Source: Acanthosoma haemorrhoidale
Taxonomy: Eukaryota > Arthropoda > Insecta > Hemiptera > Acanthosomatidae
NCBI GenBank assembly: GCA_930367205.1
Contig: OV884011.1
Span: forward strand, 123,315,866-123,379,865
DNA length: 64,000 nucleotides
Direction: 5' to 3'
The position numbers and the translations under genes are program-made. Positions 63,210 through 64,000 of the stretch are shown here, in pieces. The notes under the pieces are model-generated. The model did no database searches and was not told the DNA's origin. It was given only the letters and a program-made list of their open reading frames with translations. Each line of letters begins with the position of its first letter. The first letter of the stretch is position 1.

Positions 63210-63880
63210 CTAGAAAATCCAAATCAATAATTGGTTTCACTCATCAAAGCACAGCTAGAAAAAAGTTATCAGTTTGATTTATTTTAAAGGATAGACTTTT
63301 TTTGTTGGAATACTGTGAATAGTACTGTAATGGATATGATAGCCGCCTTACTAAAATGTAAATCTTATACACTAAGGACTTATGCAATATTTTCCCTGGA
63401 ACTCCTGCTTGTTCCTAGTTAAACATAATATTAAATCAGAAAAATGTCGATAATTCAACAATACTAATATTAGTACAAATGGTGTTGGAATATGTGATAC
63501 TGTTGCCAAATATGTGCCGAATACAGGCTATGCGATTATTTGAAAATACATACCAAACTGGCAATGCTACATTTAAAACAAAACAGTACACACCATCTCC
63601 AAAAATTTAATCTCAAAGAGGTAAAGACCATTCCAAAACTATACGGTCATCTCAATCCTTATCAAGTCCAACAGTATAGACAAACATACAACAATGTTTA
63701 AAAAACAAATTGCAGAGAGATTGTTTGAAGGTTTGATATGACCCCAGTGCAACTAACACCAAGCACCGAGAAGTACTGTAACAATAACAGTCCTTTCACG
63801 AAAAGTAGTTTTCACTGCTGTAAAATTGTATTTATTTATTACATAAATTGAAATTTAATATATTATATGGAATTATTTTA
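63210..63880 (-). other. Intron upstream of exon 1
   Basis: No exon was found in the remaining upstream sequence. Confidence 0.4.
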
Positions 63881-63889
63881 TGAGGTAAT

Positions 63890-64000
63890 ATGCAGAAAAG
63901 ACCTAAAAGTCTTCCATTCTGTTACATAACCTTTTGCTATCTTTCTGGTAACTTCATGATCCCGTGGTGCTCATAGGGCTTCTGGTCCTTATCAGCAAAA
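63890..64000 (-). mobile_element. C-terminal end of a second mariner transposase, cut by the window edge
   Basis: The minus strand reads FADKDQKPYEHHGIMKLPER, a stop, then QKVM, another stop and QNGR. This is the same ending as the mariner at 6577-6963 (FFASKDRKFFEHGIMNLPMR...). Two stops make it non-functional. The rest lies beyond the window. Confidence 0.75.

Noticed and set aside
1..64000. tRNA, rRNA, CRISPR, operon or bacterial promoter features
   Set aside because: None was seen. The splice-site structure and transposon classes show this is animal nuclear DNA.

Overview
This window is strongly AT-rich, intron-rich animal DNA, most likely from an arthropod. Support for that: mariner and Tigger DNA transposons, Jockey-type LINEs, a Penelope-like element and a BEL/Pao fragment, plus genes split into very small exons with clear GT-AG borders. 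No prokaryotic features, CRISPR arrays, rRNA or tRNA genes were seen.

Main gene. One large gene on the minus strand fills almost the whole window, from an upstream end beyond 63.2 kb to a stop codon at 4452-4454. I can read 48 exons (about 1349 codons). Every exon is a multiple of three and every junction is phase 0. The product is hydrophilic, rich in E, K, Q, L and N, and coiled-coil-like. I do not recognise the family. In the middle (29.8-35.9 kb) lies an array of ten copies of one 60-base exon, each coding a 20-residue unit with consensus AQRRxEGIAPGSPVGQRERD. Three neighbouring copies sit in almost identical 466-base genomic repeats. The array is flanked by two copies of an older exon pair (36.24-36.46 kb and 26.41-26.63 kb), and one side keeps a dead copy of a third exon. 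Another duplicated exon is at 17.8 and 18.9 kb.

Left edge. A second gene on the plus strand ends in the window (exons 806-1035 and 2569-2844). It resembles the cilia/flagella proteins CFAP119/CABCOCO1. Its acidic tail continues in another reading frame beyond the first stop. The two genes converge tail to tail between about 3.07 and 4.44 kb.

Mobile elements lie in the introns of the large gene. Mariner: 6.5-7.8 kb, and a fragment at 63.9-64.0 kb. LINE pieces: 7.9-8.3, 9.9-10.25, 13.0-14.5, 16.9-17.3, 38.6-39.5, 53.9-54.2, 54.5-54.8 and 56.5-58.4 kb. Tigger: 27.1-29.7 kb. Penelope-like: 31.4-32.05 kb, next to a long TA microsatellite. BEL/Pao: 44.2-44.7 kb. A 272-base MITE is at 50.4-50.6 kb and a large foldback at 54.9-56.1 kb. 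Two opposed LINE ends tightly flank one exon at 54.24 kb.
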